A stretch of 64,000 nucleotides of DNA from Haloferax gibbonsii ATCC 33959. GTDB lineage: Archaea; Halobacteriota; Halobacteria; Halobacteriales; Haloferacaceae. The position numbers and the translations under genes were made by a program. Shown piece by piece: positions 49,867 through 58,329 of the stretch. The DNA is taken from positions 62,001 through 126,000 of the forward strand of contig NZ_AOLJ01000025.1 of NCBI RefSeq assembly GCF_000336775.1, written 5' to 3'. A model generated the notes under the pieces. That model was not told the origin of the DNA. It was given only the letters and a program-made list of their open reading frames with translations, and made no database searches. Every line of letters starts with the position of its first letter. Position 1 is the stretch's first letter.

Positions 49867-50838
49867 CTACGGTTCGAGGACGACTTTTCCGCTGCTCTTT
49901 CTGGCTTCGATGTACTCGTGGGCCGCCGCGGCGTCTTCGAGGGCGAACGTCTCGCCGACGACCACGTCGAGTTCGCCCGCGGCGAGCAGTTCGGACAGTT
50001 CCGGCACCGCGCCGAGAATCGACTCGGGACGCTGCTGCATGGCGCTTCCGAGGTGGAAGCCGATGACCGACTTGTTCTCGAACAGCAGGCGCGTCGGGTC
50101 CGCCTCGGCCGCGTCGCCGGACGCCGCGCCGTAGGTGACGAGTCGGCCGAAGTCGGCGAGGGCGTCCAGACTGCGCCGGAACGTCTCGCCGCCGACGCCG
50201 TCGAGGACGAGGTCGACGCCCGCGCCGTCGGTCTCGTCGGCGACGACCTCGCGGAAGTCCTCCTCGGTGTACTGGATGCCGTGGTCGAGTCCGAGGTCGG
50301 CCGCGAGGTCGAGTTTCTCCTCGGTGCTGGCCGTGCCGAACGTCTCGACGCCGGCGTGGGCGGCGAGTTGGACCGCCGCGGTGCCGACGCCGCCGGCGGC
50401 CGCCTGAATCAGCACGCGCTCGTCGTCGTCGAGGTCGCCCCACTCGTGGAGGCAGTTGTACGCGGTGAGGAACTGGACCGGGAAGCCGGCGGCCTCGGCG
50501 AACGACATCGACTCGGGCACGTCGAACAGCGTCGGGGCCGGCGTGGTGACGTACTCGGCGTACGCCCCGCCGCCGGTCATGGCGACGACGCGCTCGCCGA
50601 CCTCGCGGCCGACGCCGTCGCCGACCGCGTCGATAGTCCCCGCGGCCTCCATCCCCGGCGTGTACGGCGGCTCCGGGCCGTCTCGGTAGGTCCCGCGCCG
50701 CTGCATGATGTCGGCGAAGTTGATGCCGGCGGCCTCGACGGCGATGCGGACCTCGCCCGGCCCCGGCTCGGGCGTCTCGGTCTCGCGCAGTTCGAGGCTG
50801 TCGGAGCTTCCGTACTCGGTGACGACGATAGATTTCAC
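49867..50838 (-). CDS. NAD(P)H:quinone oxidoreductase, zinc-independent MDR family
   Basis: 323 residues. Typical stretches are MKSIVVTEYGSSDSLELRE, the substrate-side NFADIMQRRGTYRDGPEPPYTPGMEAAG, and the NADPH loop VLIQAAAGGVGTAAVQLAAHAG followed by GVDLVLDGVGGETFRRSLDAL. It lacks the zinc ligands of alcohol dehydrogenases and resembles quinone reductase QOR/zeta-crystallin. It reduces quinones or enones with NADPH. It stands alone, convergent with purL across 47 bases. Confidence 0.92.
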   Translation of the reverse strand: MKSIVVTEYGSSDSLELRETETPEPGPGEVRIAVEAAGINFADIMQRRGTYRDGPEPPYTPGMEAAGTIDAVGDGVGREVGERVVAMTGGGAYAEYVTTPAPTLFDVPESMSFAEAAGFPVQFLTAYNCLHEWGDLDDDERVLIQAAAGGVGTAAVQLAAHAGVETFGTASTEEKLDLAADLGLDHGIQYTEEDFREVVADETDGAGVDLVLDGVGGETFRRSLDALADFGRLVTYGAASGDAAEADPTRLLFENKSVIGFHLGSAMQQRPESILGAVPELSELLAAGELDVVVGETFALEDAAAAHEYIEARKSSGKVVLEP

Positions 50839-50923
50839 GCCGGGTCGTAGCGCCGGGGGTCGTAAAAGCGGAGAGAACGCGGAAGTTCGTACAAATTGCC
50901 GGTTCCGGGGGTCCCGAGCGCGC

Positions 50924-51097
50924 TTACGCCAGCGCCAGCGGGAGGCCGAACACGACGACGAGGCCGACGACGAGAACGAGGATACCGGTCGTGACCTGAC
51001 TCATCGAGAAGTCCTGCATCGGGGAGGTGACGCGGGCGTCCTCGTCCGCGTGGTGGTCGTCGTGTCCGTGGTCGCCGTGGTCGTGGTCGTCGCTCAT
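50924..51097 (-). CDS. Small His/Asp-rich membrane protein (57 aa)
   Basis: 57 residues. The first 22 residues are very rich in His and Asp (MSDDHDHGDHGHDDHHADED), which suggests divalent metal binding. One membrane segment follows at about 36-56 (TGILVLVVGLVVVFGLPLALA). Similar small proteins occur widely in haloarchaea (from memory, a DUF7550-like type). It may be a metal-binding or stress accessory protein; the role is unknown. No signal peptidase site is evident. Confidence 0.75.
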   Translation of the reverse strand: MSDDHDHGDHGHDDHHADEDARVTSPMQDFSMSQVTTGILVLVVGLVVVFGLPLALA

Positions 51098-51233
51098 ACG
51101 CGGGGCGACGGGTTCGCGGTACAAAAACGCACCTAACCGTCGTCCGCGGACGGCGCGACCGCCGCGGCCGACGAGTCGGCAGCCAGTCGCGGGAGAACGC
51201 CTCGCCGGACGGGGCAGGACCGGAACAGCACGG

Positions 51234-51389
51234 TCAGGTCCGGGACAGATACAGCACGACCACAAACGCGAGCGCGAGCGGGAGGAACGGAATCGCGGCG
51301 TCGAGCGGGACCAGAAGCGCCACTATCGCGGCCATCACCACGAACTCGACGACCACCAGCAGGCTGAGTAGCTCGGCTGAATCCACCAT
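51234..51389 (-). CDS. Small two-helix membrane protein (51 aa)
   Basis: The frame runs from ATG at 51389 to TGA at 51234-51236. It encodes 51 residues that are almost all hydrophobic, with two membrane segments (about 8-28 and 32-48) around the turn PLDAAIPFLP, ending YLSRT. Codon use matches the neighbours. I know no family. The open frame, the matching composition and the membrane pattern support it, but a chance frame cannot be ruled out. Confidence 0.5.
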   Translation of the reverse strand: MVDSAELLSLLVVVEFVVMAAIVALLVPLDAAIPFLPLALAFVVVLYLSRT

Positions 51390-51578
51390 CGTTCGGACTG
51401 GAATCGCGTCGTGGTTCTCACGGACGGGTCATCAAGGTGGCTCTACCGCGGGGAACGGCGAGGGAACCGGCTCAGTCTCGCGGTCACCGGGCGACTCGTC
51501 GAGGTGGTCGGAATCCCGCCCACCACCTGCCGTAGTCGAAACGGTGAAACGGCTCTTTCGCCAACGATTCGGTAGCGA

Positions 51579-52391
51579 ATGCTCACGAAGCGCATCATCC
51601 CCTGTATCGACGTCGACCTCGACGAGGACGGGAACCCGGCCGTCTACACCGGCGTCAACTTCGAGGACCTGAAGTACACGGGCGACCCGGTCGAGATGGC
51701 CAAACTGTACAACGAGGCGGGCGCGGACGAGTTCGTCTTCCTCGACATCACCGCCTCCGCAGAGGGGCGCGAGACGATGCTCGACACCGTCTCGAAGGTC
51801 GCAGACGAGGTGTTCATCCCGCTGACCGTCGGCGGCGGTATCCGCACCCGCGACGACATCAAAGAGACGCTCCGCGCCGGCGCGGACAAGGTCTCTATCA
51901 ACACCGCGGCGCTCCAGAACCCCGACCTCATCGAGGAGGGCGCGCGCTCCTTCGGCAGCCAGTGCATCGTCATCTCGGTGGACGCCCGGCGACGCTACGA
52001 CGAGGACGGCGAGCACTACGTCGAGGTCGACGGCGAGTCCTGCTGGTTCGAGTGTACGGTCAAAGGCGGCCGCGAGGGAACCGGCGTCGACGTGGTCGAG
52101 TGGGCCCGCGAGGCCGAATCGCGCGGCGCGGGCGAGCTGTTCATCAACTCCATCGACGCCGACGGGACGAAAGACGGCTACGACATCCCGCTGACGAAGG
52201 CCGTCTGCGACAGCGTCTCGACGCCCGTCATCGCCTCCTCCGGCTGTGGCGGCCCCGAAGACATGTACGAGGTCTTCAGCGAGGCCGGCGCGGACGCCGG
52301 TCTCGCCGCCTCCATCTTCCACTTCGACGAGTACACCATTCGGGACGTCAAGGAGTACCTCGACGAGCGCGACGTGCCGGTGCGACTGTAA
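51579..52391 (+). CDS. hisF: Imidazole glycerol phosphate synthase, HisF subunit
   Basis: 270 residues forming a TIM barrel. The start [15 protein letters not shown] has the first catalytic aspartate (Asp11), and ISVDARRRY carries the second (near residue 130). The phosphate sites [11 protein letters not shown] and [12 protein letters not shown] are complete. With HisH it closes the imidazole ring in histidine synthesis and releases AICAR, linking to the purine genes. HisH is not in the window. Length is slightly more than bacterial HisF (about 255). Confidence 0.96.
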   Translation: MLTKRIIPCIDVDLDEDGNPAVYTGVNFEDLKYTGDPVEMAKLYNEAGADEFVFLDITASAEGRETMLDTVSKVADEVFIPLTVGGGIRTRDDIKETLRAGADKVSINTAALQNPDLIEEGARSFGSQCIVISVDARRRYDEDGEHYVEVDGESCWFECTVKGGREGTGVDVVEWAREAESRGAGELFINSIDADGTKDGYDIPLTKAVCDSVSTPVIASSGCGGPEDMYEVFSEAGADAGLAASIFHFDEYTIRDVKEYLDERDVPVRL

Positions 52392-52464
52392 GCGTCCGCG
52401 TCCCTTCTCCGACACTCTTCGTCTCTCTTCGCTCTTCTTCGTCCCTCTTTCCGCGCCCGCCGCC

Positions 52465-52512
52465 GGCCCCGCCCGCCACTGACCCTGCCCGCCACCGACC
52501 CTGCCCGCCGGT
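52465..52512. repeat. Three tandem copies of a 16-base unit after hisF
   Basis: GGCCCCGCCCGCCACT (52465-52480), GACCCTGCCCGCCACC (52481-52496) and GACCCTGCCCGCCGGT (52497-52512) are related by a few changes. They lie in a pyrimidine-rich spacer between hisF and the DUF1684 gene. Confidence 0.7.
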
Positions 52513-52575
52513 CGTGCGCCCCCCGCACAGTCGGAACTAATCTTAACCCGCTCGCGCGCCGTATCTCGACCCGAG

Positions 52576-53136
52576 ATGACCGACGACGCGTGGCTCGACG
52601 CCCTCCGAACGCACCGCGAAGAGAAGGACCGCTATCTCGCCGCGGACCGAAACTCGCCGATTCCGCCGGACCAGCGGGAGTTCTTCGACGGCCTCGACTA
52701 CTTCGACCCCGACCCCGCCCTCCGGTTCGAACTCGAACTCCGGGCGTACGACGACCCCGAGCGCATCACCATCGGCACCTCGACCGACGGCGAGCGCGAG
52801 TACCTCGCGTGGGGGCGCTTCGAGTTCGAGGTCGACGGAGAGGCATACTCCCTCGACGCCTATCGCGCCGACGCCGACGAGGACCGCCTGTGGGTTCCCT
52901 TCCGCGACGAGACGAACACCGAGGAGACCTACGGGGCCGGCCGCTACCTCGACCTCGAAGCCGCGGACCGGACCGACGACGGTCGGTGGGTCGTCGACTT
53001 CAACGACGCGTACAACCCGTTTTGCGCCTACTCGCCGCGCTACGAGTGTCCGCTCGTCCCGATGGAGAACTGGCTCGAAGTCCGTATCGAAGCCGGCGAG
53101 AAGGACTACGAGGGACCGGGCGGCGGAGACGAGTAA
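52576..53136 (+). CDS. DUF1684 family protein
   Basis: 186 residues. The family signature is clear: PFRDETNTEETYGAGRYLDLEAADRTDDGRWVVDFNDAYNPFCAYSPRYECPLVPMENWLEVRIEAGEK. It opens with a charged helix (WLDALRTHREEKDRYLA) and FFDGLDYFDPDPALRFELELRA. The function of DUF1684 is not known; the Cys in CAYSP and in YECPL are conserved. It has no signal peptide. TATA-like TCTTAAC about 30 bases before the ATG supports a leaderless start. Confidence 0.88.
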   Translation: MTDDAWLDALRTHREEKDRYLAADRNSPIPPDQREFFDGLDYFDPDPALRFELELRAYDDPERITIGTSTDGEREYLAWGRFEFEVDGEAYSLDAYRADADEDRLWVPFRDETNTEETYGAGRYLDLEAADRTDDGRWVVDFNDAYNPFCAYSPRYECPLVPMENWLEVRIEAGEKDYEGPGGGDE

Positions 53137-53187
53137 CCGAGAAACGCGCCGCTCACGGTCGGAGCGAAACGAGAGAGAACCCGCAGA

Positions 53188-53478
53188 TTACGCGTCGATA
53201 CCGGCGCGGTAGGCGTCGGTGAAGTCGTCGGCGGTGCGCTGGACGCCGCGGGCGGCCTCCGCGAGCGCGTCGAGGGGGTCGACGCCGGGCTCCGTCTTGA
53301 TGGAGAGGACGGGGTCCGTCTGTCCGCCGGACTGCTCGGGGTTCACGTCGTAGGTCGCGGCCGTGACGGTGTCGGTCTGGAGGAGTTCGCCCTTCAGGAC
53401 GTTCATGAAGGTGTGGTCCTCGCCGCCGATTTCGATGCGGAGTTCCTCGTCGGTCTTGTCGATGACCCGCAGTTCCAT
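53188..53478 (-). CDS. rpoL: DNA-directed RNA polymerase subunit L
   Basis: 96 residues of the Rpo11/RpoL family. The sequence [35 protein letters not shown] is typical, and the end is a long helix. With RpoD it forms the alpha-like assembly platform of the archaeal RNA polymerase. The leaderless TATA-like TTAAAAC (minus strand) is centred about 28 bases before the ATG and lies on the stop codon of the upstream MBL gene. Confidence 0.94.
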   Translation of the reverse strand: MELRVIDKTDEELRIEIGGEDHTFMNVLKGELLQTDTVTAATYDVNPEQSGGQTDPVLSIKTEPGVDPLDALAEAARGVQRTADDFTDAYRAGIDA

Positions 53479-53504
53479 GGCTCTCCGTTCCCTCCAGCGG
53501 CGTT

Positions 53505-54497
53505 TTAACGTTTCGTCTCGGGGACCGCGACCAGTTCGTCGAAGTCCGGGTCCGCGTCGAGGAGTTCGTACCGCCCGTCGCCGTCTGGGGCCGCGACGAC
53601 GCCCTCGGCGACGAGGTGGTCCAAGTGGGCGAACGCCTCGCCGGGGCCGTGGAGGATGTGGATGGCCGAGAGGTCGCCGAACAGGCGCGCGCTCACGGTC
53701 CACGCGTCGGCCGGGCCGTGTTCGTCGAGGACCGAGACGACGCGCTCGGTGCGCTCGCGGTGGTGCTCGGCGATGACGCGCGCCCGGCCGGCGGGGTCGT
53801 CGATGGGGTCGCGGTGGCCGGGCCACGCCCGCGCGAAGTCGAGGTCGACGAGGCGCGCGAGGCTGTCGAGGTAGGTTTCGAGCGGGCGGTCGACCCGGAG
53901 GTCCGCGCCGCCGACGTTCGGGGTGTACTTCGGGAGAATCGCGTCGCCGACGAACGCCTCGCGGCCGCGCTCGCCGTCGAAGGCGAAGGCGCTCAGCCCC
54001 GCGGCGTGGCCGGGGAGGTGGACGACTTCGAGGTCGCCGTCGCCGGCGGCGATGCGGTCGCCGTCCTCGACGGGCGTCACGTCGACCCGGTCGCCTCGGA
54101 GGTCGTCGTGGCCGTCGAGGAACGCGGTCACTTCGGCGAGCGGTTCCTCGGGAATACGCCACTCCCCGAAGCGGCGCTCGCGAATCTCGCGCTCGGCCGC
54201 GATGGCGTCTGGGTCGCCCGCGACGATGCCCGCGTCGTCGGCGTGGACGTACACCGGCGCGCCGCTTTCGGCCTGCAGTTCGCCCGCGAGACCGGCGTGG
54301 TCGGCGTGCCAGTGGGTGAGGACGATTGCTTCGAGGTCGGCGACCCCGTAGCCGGCCGCGTCGAGTCCCTCGCGGAGGTCTCGGCGAACCGAGTCGGTCG
54401 CGACGCCGGCGTCGACCAGCGTCGGCCGGTCGCCGGGGAGGAGGTAGGCGTTGTTCAAGCCCTCGAAGACGGTGTTACCCAGCCGTATCCGTTCCAT
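53505..54497 (-). CDS. Metallo-beta-lactamase-fold hydrolase
   Basis: 330 residues. The metal motif is [15 protein letters not shown] (HxHxDH), followed by [29 protein letters not shown] and AWPGHRDPI. The last ~70 residues form a winged-helix-like tail ([34 protein letters not shown]) seen in LACTB2-like proteins. It probably hydrolyses a thioester, ester or phosphodiester; substrate unknown. Start chosen at [13 protein letters not shown], with a longer frame upstream ignored. Confidence 0.9.
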   Translation of the reverse strand: MERIRLGNTVFEGLNNAYLLPGDRPTLVDAGVATDSVRRDLREGLDAAGYGVADLEAIVLTHWHADHAGLAGELQAESGAPVYVHADDAGIVAGDPDAIAAEREIRERRFGEWRIPEEPLAEVTAFLDGHDDLRGDRVDVTPVEDGDRIAAGDGDLEVVHLPGHAAGLSAFAFDGERGREAFVGDAILPKYTPNVGGADLRVDRPLETYLDSLARLVDLDFARAWPGHRDPIDDPAGRARVIAEHHRERTERVVSVLDEHGPADAWTVSARLFGDLSAIHILHGPGEAFAHLDHLVAEGVVAAPDGDGRYELLDADPDFDELVAVPETKR

Positions 54498-54664
54498 GCG
54501 GCCACCTGGCCGTCGAGCTTCATGATTATTCCGAATGGTCTTGGCGGCCCCAGCGTCCCGCGGTTTGTCGGGAGGTCGCCGTCGACCGGTCCGTTGACGG
54601 CCCGGCTTGCCGACCGAACGCCCGGTACATTCAAAAGCCGGCGTTGCATCGAATCGCACGTCGA

Positions 54665-55816
54665 ATGCCGGTGGACTTCTACGAACTCCTCGGGGTCGAA
54701 CGCGACGCCGAGACGGCGGAGATAAAGCAGGCCTTTCGTCAGCGCGCTCGGGAGTACCACCCCGACGTCAACGACGACGAGCGAGCGACCGCGCAGTTCA
54801 CCGTCGTCCGGAAGGCCTACGAAGTCCTCACCGACGACGCCGAGCGCGCCGACTACGACCGGATGGGTCACGGGACGTACGTCGAGAAGCGCCTCGACGG
54901 TCTGACGAAGTTCAAATACCCCGGGAAAGCCGGAGAGGACGGCGGTTCCGGCGGGTCGAACGCCGGCGACCGGTCGACTTCGAGTCGGTCGTCGGGGCGG
55001 TCGTCTTCGTCCACAACATCGTCTTCGTCCTCGTCGTCCTCGTCGCGGTCCACTTCTTCGTCGTCCCGGTCGTCGTCCTCCCGACGGTCGAGTTCCGGAC
55101 GCGCGTCGTCTTCGTCCTCGACCGCGAGTTCGTCGCGGTCGAATCGGACGAGTCGCTCGCGCACCTCGGGGTCGGCTTCCTCGTCGTCCTCGTCGCGGTC
55201 CACGGGCTCCACACAGTCGACCACCGCGGGCGGGTCCTCGCGCACCCGCGCCCGAAACTCGCAGTCCGGTCGGACGGGGACGACCGGCCGGTTCGAACGC
55301 GAGCGCGGCGGGTCCGAGTCGGCGGCCGCGACCGCGTCCGGGTCGACGAACCCGCTTTGGTACGGGTGGGGCGTCTCGCTCCTCGCGCTCCTCGCGTACC
55401 TCGGCGGCTTCGCGTGGCACCTCGCGGGCGACGGCGCGGGATTCGTGACCGCGCTCGCGTCGCTCGACACCGCCGCGCCCGCCGCTGGACTCCTCGCGTC
55501 GTCGCCGCTGTCGCTGCCGAGCCTCGCGGCCCTGCAAGCCGCGGCCTCGACGTCGACGCCGACGGTGCTCGTCTTCCCGGTCGCGGCGGCGCTGCTCGCC
55601 GTCTCGCTCGCCGCTGTCATCGCTCGGTTCGGCCACGCGTGGACCACGTGGTTCTACGCGCTCGCGGCGACCGTGCCGCTGGCGCTCGTGGCGGCCGGCG
55701 CGGTCGGCGTCGGGCGACCCGTCGCGGTCGACCTCCTCGGGTTCGTCGTCTGTCCGCTCCTCGGAGCCGGCGGATTCGTCGTCGACGCGGGTCGGTATCT
55801 CTTCGCCTCGCGGTAA
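54665..55816 (+). CDS. J-domain protein with long Ser-rich linker and membrane-spanning C-terminus
   Basis: 383 residues. A J domain covers 1-70 (MPVDFYELLGVERDAETAEIKQAF, HPD at 32-34, KAYEVLTDDAERADYDRMG), which stimulates an Hsp70 (DnaK). Residues about 92-228 are a low-complexity linker rich in Ser, with scattered Arg and Thr and few acidic residues, unlike a haloarchaeal proteome. Residues about 230-380 hold three or four membrane segments (WGVSLLALLAYLGGFAWHLAG, VLVFPVAAALLAVSLAAVIARF, FYALAATVPLALVAAGAVGV). It would recruit DnaK to the membrane. The same frame is used before and after the linker, so a frameshift is unlikely. Confidence 0.88.
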   Translation: MPVDFYELLGVERDAETAEIKQAFRQRAREYHPDVNDDERATAQFTVVRKAYEVLTDDAERADYDRMGHGTYVEKRLDGLTKFKYPGKAGEDGGSGGSNAGDRSTSSRSSGRSSSSTTSSSSSSSSSRSTSSSSRSSSSRRSSSGRASSSSSTASSSRSNRTSRSRTSGSASSSSSSRSTGSTQSTTAGGSSRTRARNSQSGRTGTTGRFERERGGSESAAATASGSTNPLWYGWGVSLLALLAYLGGFAWHLAGDGAGFVTALASLDTAAPAAGLLASSPLSLPSLAALQAAASTSTPTVLVFPVAAALLAVSLAAVIARFGHAWTTWFYALAATVPLALVAAGAVGVGRPVAVDLLGFVVCPLLGAGGFVVDAGRYLFASR

Positions 55817-55878
55817 CGTCTCGAACCGCGGCGTCGCCGTCGCCCACGATTTTTGTCGTTCGCGTCCGACGGTTCGGT

Positions 55879-56553
55879 ATGGCCATCCCGACCGACTCGG
55901 TCCGGCGGTTCCGACTCCGCGGCGTGAACGCGTACCTCGTCTCCGACGGCTCGGAGACGGTGCTCGTCGACGCCGGGACGCCGCGGGACCGCGGCCGACT
56001 CCTCCGCGGTCTCGCCCGCGTGGACCTCGACCCCGGCGCTATCGACCGGGTGCTCGTGACCCACTTCGACCTCGACCACGTCGGGACGCTCGCCTCGCTC
56101 AGCCTCCGCGACGACGTGCCGATTCACCTCGCCGAGCCGGACGCCTCGCACCTGACCGGCGCGTCGAAGCCGTCGCTCCGGTCGGCGAAGGGCGCGGCGC
56201 AGCGCGTGCTCACGTCGTTTCTCGACCGACCGACGAACCCCGTGGAGGTCGTCCGCGACGGCGACGAGCTCGGCGGCTTCGTCGCGTATCGGACGCCCGG
56301 ACACACTCCCGGTCACACCGCGTTCGTCCACGAGGACCACGGCGTCGCGTTCGTCGGCGACATGGTCCGCGAGTCGAACGGGAGCCTCGGGCTGTTGCCG
56401 GGGGTACTCGCGACCGACGCCGCGGAGAACAGGCGGAGCGTCCGCGAGTTCGTGGCACGCTGTCCGCCGGTCGACGTGGTCGCCATGGGACACGGCGAAC
56501 CGGTCACGGCGTACGGATACGGCGCGCTGAAGCGACTCGCGGACAGGCTCTAA
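55879..56553 (+). CDS. Metallo-beta-lactamase-fold hydrolase with HxDxDH motif
   Basis: 224 residues. The motif reads VTHFDLDHVGTL, so Asp stands where the second His of HxHxDH is usual. The rest of the metal set is present: TPGHTPGHTAFVHEDHG, VGDMVRES, MGHGEPV. It resembles hydroxyacylglutathione-hydrolase-like proteins. The change could alter metal content, and it occurs elsewhere in haloarchaea as far as I recall. TATA-like GATTTTTG about 26 bases before the ATG suggests a leaderless transcript. Confidence 0.87.
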   Translation: MAIPTDSVRRFRLRGVNAYLVSDGSETVLVDAGTPRDRGRLLRGLARVDLDPGAIDRVLVTHFDLDHVGTLASLSLRDDVPIHLAEPDASHLTGASKPSLRSAKGAAQRVLTSFLDRPTNPVEVVRDGDELGGFVAYRTPGHTPGHTAFVHEDHGVAFVGDMVRESNGSLGLLPGVLATDAAENRRSVREFVARCPPVDVVAMGHGEPVTAYGYGALKRLADRL

Positions 56554-56964
56554 TCCGACAGCGACCGCTCTCGGGAGGTATTACGCGGTCGCGTGACGGC
56601 GAGAAACCGAGCTGTCGCTCGCGTCTGAGTTAAGAGCGGGGACCGCGGCCGAGCGCAGGTCCCCGGACTGACCAAGCCACTGTGAGGAGCACCAGTCTCA
56701 CAGCTGCCTGACGCGCCCGGCGGAAGTGAATCGAACCACGCGCGTCAACACCACGTTGGACACTAGTTGTAAAAAGTCCTTTGTTATCGCCAATTAGAAC
56801 CACGCCCTCCAGAACGACTGGATAAATATGCTCTTATGTGAGTCATATAGCCGCATCAACTGAACATATCGTAACCTTCATGGTTGTTACTGGACGAACG
56901 AACGGCAGAATCGTGAAGAATCTATCGAATCCGCGGACGACGGTCGAATACGGCGGAAAATACG
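56554..56964. other. Long intergenic region with stems and AT-rich stretch
   Basis: 411 bases without a convincing protein gene. The first 195 hold four perfect stem pairs (see the candidate RNA feature). From about 56755 the sequence becomes AT-rich with stretches such as GATAAATATG and CATATAG, unlike the rest of the window. These could be promoter elements, or the trace of inserted or decayed DNA. Confidence 0.6.
56561..56750 (+). ncRNA. Candidate structured RNA with four perfect stems
   Basis: Four perfect stems follow in order: GCGACCGC/GCGGTCGC (56561-56568 with 56585-56592), CGGGGACC/GGTCCCCG (56637-56644 with 56658-56665), CTGTGAG/CTCACAG (56680-56686 with 56697-56703) and TGACGCGC/GCGCGTCA (56709-56716 with 56740-56747). 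The last is followed at once by ACA (56748-56750), which recalls the end of an H/ACA guide RNA. The strand is not certain, and no known RNA family was recognised. The first stem could also be the end of the upstream gene transcript. Confidence 0.35.
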
Positions 56965-57591
56965 CTATCTGACCAGGTACGGGTCCGCTCCGGGCATGAA
57001 GCGACCGAGGTCTGACTCGCGGCGGAAGTCGGTCGACTGGAGCTCCAGCAGGCCGGCGACGAGTTCGTCGTGGTCGCCGTCGTCCCACTCGTCGGGGTCC
57101 TTGATGGGCAACACGAGAAAGCCGCTCCCGCGGAGTTCTTTCCCGTGGAGCGTCTCCATGTCGACGTCGGTCTTCCAGCCGACGGACGTGTAGTTGTTCA
57201 GGACGTGCTTCGTCGCCACCGCGCCGACCGGCAGGAGGACGTGGGCGGCGATGGCGCGGAGTTCCGCGTCGAAAAAGCGCTCCATGTCGGTGTAGTCGGC
57301 CGCCGACGGCGTCCCGTCCGGCACGCACATATGCAGATACGAGAAGAACGTGCGGTTCACCGTCGGTTCGTCGCCCGCCTCGACCAGCAACTCGCCGTCT
57401 TCGAGCGCCGGGAACAGTCTGTCGCCCGCATCCCCCGAAAAGGGGATACCGGTCTCGATGCCCCCGTGGACGCCGGGGTGGTCGCCGATGACGTGGAAGT
57501 CGGCGTTGGCGTCGCCGTAGCCGGGGACGTACCGGTCACACGACGGTCGCATGTCGAACGGGTTTCTCGTGCGGTCGGTTACGTTTCTCAC
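56965..57591 (-). CDS. Uracil-DNA glycosylase superfamily protein
   Basis: 208 residues. The stretch VIGDHPGVHGGIETGIPFSGDAGDRLFPAL matches the active-site region GEAPGxxExxxGxPFxGxxG of family 4/5 uracil-DNA glycosylases. Further on RTFFSYLHMCVPDG and LLPVGAVATKHVLNNYT fit the fold (equivalent of the TNxxxCxP block and the loop before the catalytic region). The iron-sulfur cysteines of family 4 are not all evident. It may repair deaminated cytosine or a related lesion. GTG at 57591 has a weak TTTACC TATA 26 bases upstream; an ATG at 57552 is the alternative start. Confidence 0.82.
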   Translation of the reverse strand: MRNVTDRTRNPFDMRPSCDRYVPGYGDANADFHVIGDHPGVHGGIETGIPFSGDAGDRLFPALEDGELLVEAGDEPTVNRTFFSYLHMCVPDGTPSAADYTDMERFFDAELRAIAAHVLLPVGAVATKHVLNNYTSVGWKTDVDMETLHGKELRGSGFLVLPIKDPDEWDDGDHDELVAGLLELQSTDFRRESDLGRFMPGADPYLVR

Positions 57592-57715
57592 GGTACTCTC
57601 TGTGGGAGCGGTCGGTAAAGAAGACGTGGTTCGCCCCGATATCGTACACGAACGAGCGTGAGGGACGCGTCGAGAGAGAACGTCGTCCGCGCGGTCGCCC
57701 CGCCGAGGGCCTCGG

Positions 57716-58189
57716 TCAGAGTTCGACGCCCGAGGGGATGAGGCTCTGGCTCCGCAGGAGCGTCCCGTCGCCGTCGTAGACGAGGAACGTCGATTTCTCG
57801 AAGGTCTCGAAGTGGTCGCCCTCGATGGCCACGTCGACGCGGTAGCGGCCCTCGTCGTCGCCCGCGGCGCGCCCGTACTCGCGGGCCGCGCGGATGAAGT
57901 CCAACACGTCGTCGGCGCGGGCGTTGAGTTCGAGGACGTAGTCGCCGGTGAGTCGGTCCGTCACGCTCACGACGCCTCGGGCGTCGGAGTCGTCGACGGA
58001 GTCTTGCAGCCGAAAGGAGACGTCCAGTTCCTCCGCGGCGAGCACGTCGCCGCTGGTCGAGAGGAACCGCGACCGGAGCTCCTCGGCCGGGCCGTAGAAG
58101 TCGATAGATACCGTCGGTTGGCGAGGGTCGCCGTCGTCCTCGTACCAATCGACATCGCGGACATCGAGTTCGAAGTAGTCACGCCGCAT
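57716..58189 (-). CDS. Conserved haloarchaeal protein, probably DUF5793-like
   Basis: 157 residues, acidic, soluble, with alternating strands and helices. It begins MRRDYFELDVRDVDWYEDDG and has TVSIDFYGPAEELRSRFLS, ending with YDGDGTLLRSQSLIPSGVEL. I recall a haloarchaeal family with this opening (DUF5793) but cannot confirm it. No catalytic residues stand out. TATA-like GTTAATAGG on the minus strand is about 30 bases before the ATG. Confidence 0.8.
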   Translation of the reverse strand: MRRDYFELDVRDVDWYEDDGDPRQPTVSIDFYGPAEELRSRFLSTSGDVLAAEELDVSFRLQDSVDDSDARGVVSVTDRLTGDYVLELNARADDVLDFIRAAREYGRAAGDDEGRYRVDVAIEGDHFETFEKSTFLVYDGDGTLLRSQSLIPSGVEL

Positions 58190-58329
58190 TCCGTACTGTC
58201 GATTGTACTGCGCGGCCTATTAACGTGACGCCGCCGGACCCTCGTTCCGACGCCGAAACCGGCCGATTACGCCGGTTCGACGCGCTCTCGACGCAACGGT
58301 TATCGGCCGCCGCCGCGAGCGGACCGTAT

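Noticed and set aside
54607-55860. Hydrophobic or Asp-rich alternative frames across the J-protein linker
   Set aside because: They arise from the TCG/TCC repeat in other frames. The J domain and membrane segments both lie in the Ser frame, so no frameshift is needed.
56700-56760. Possible tRNA T-arm on the minus strand (GTGGTTCGATTCAC)
   Set aside because: No matching acceptor, D-arm or anticodon arm could be built around it.
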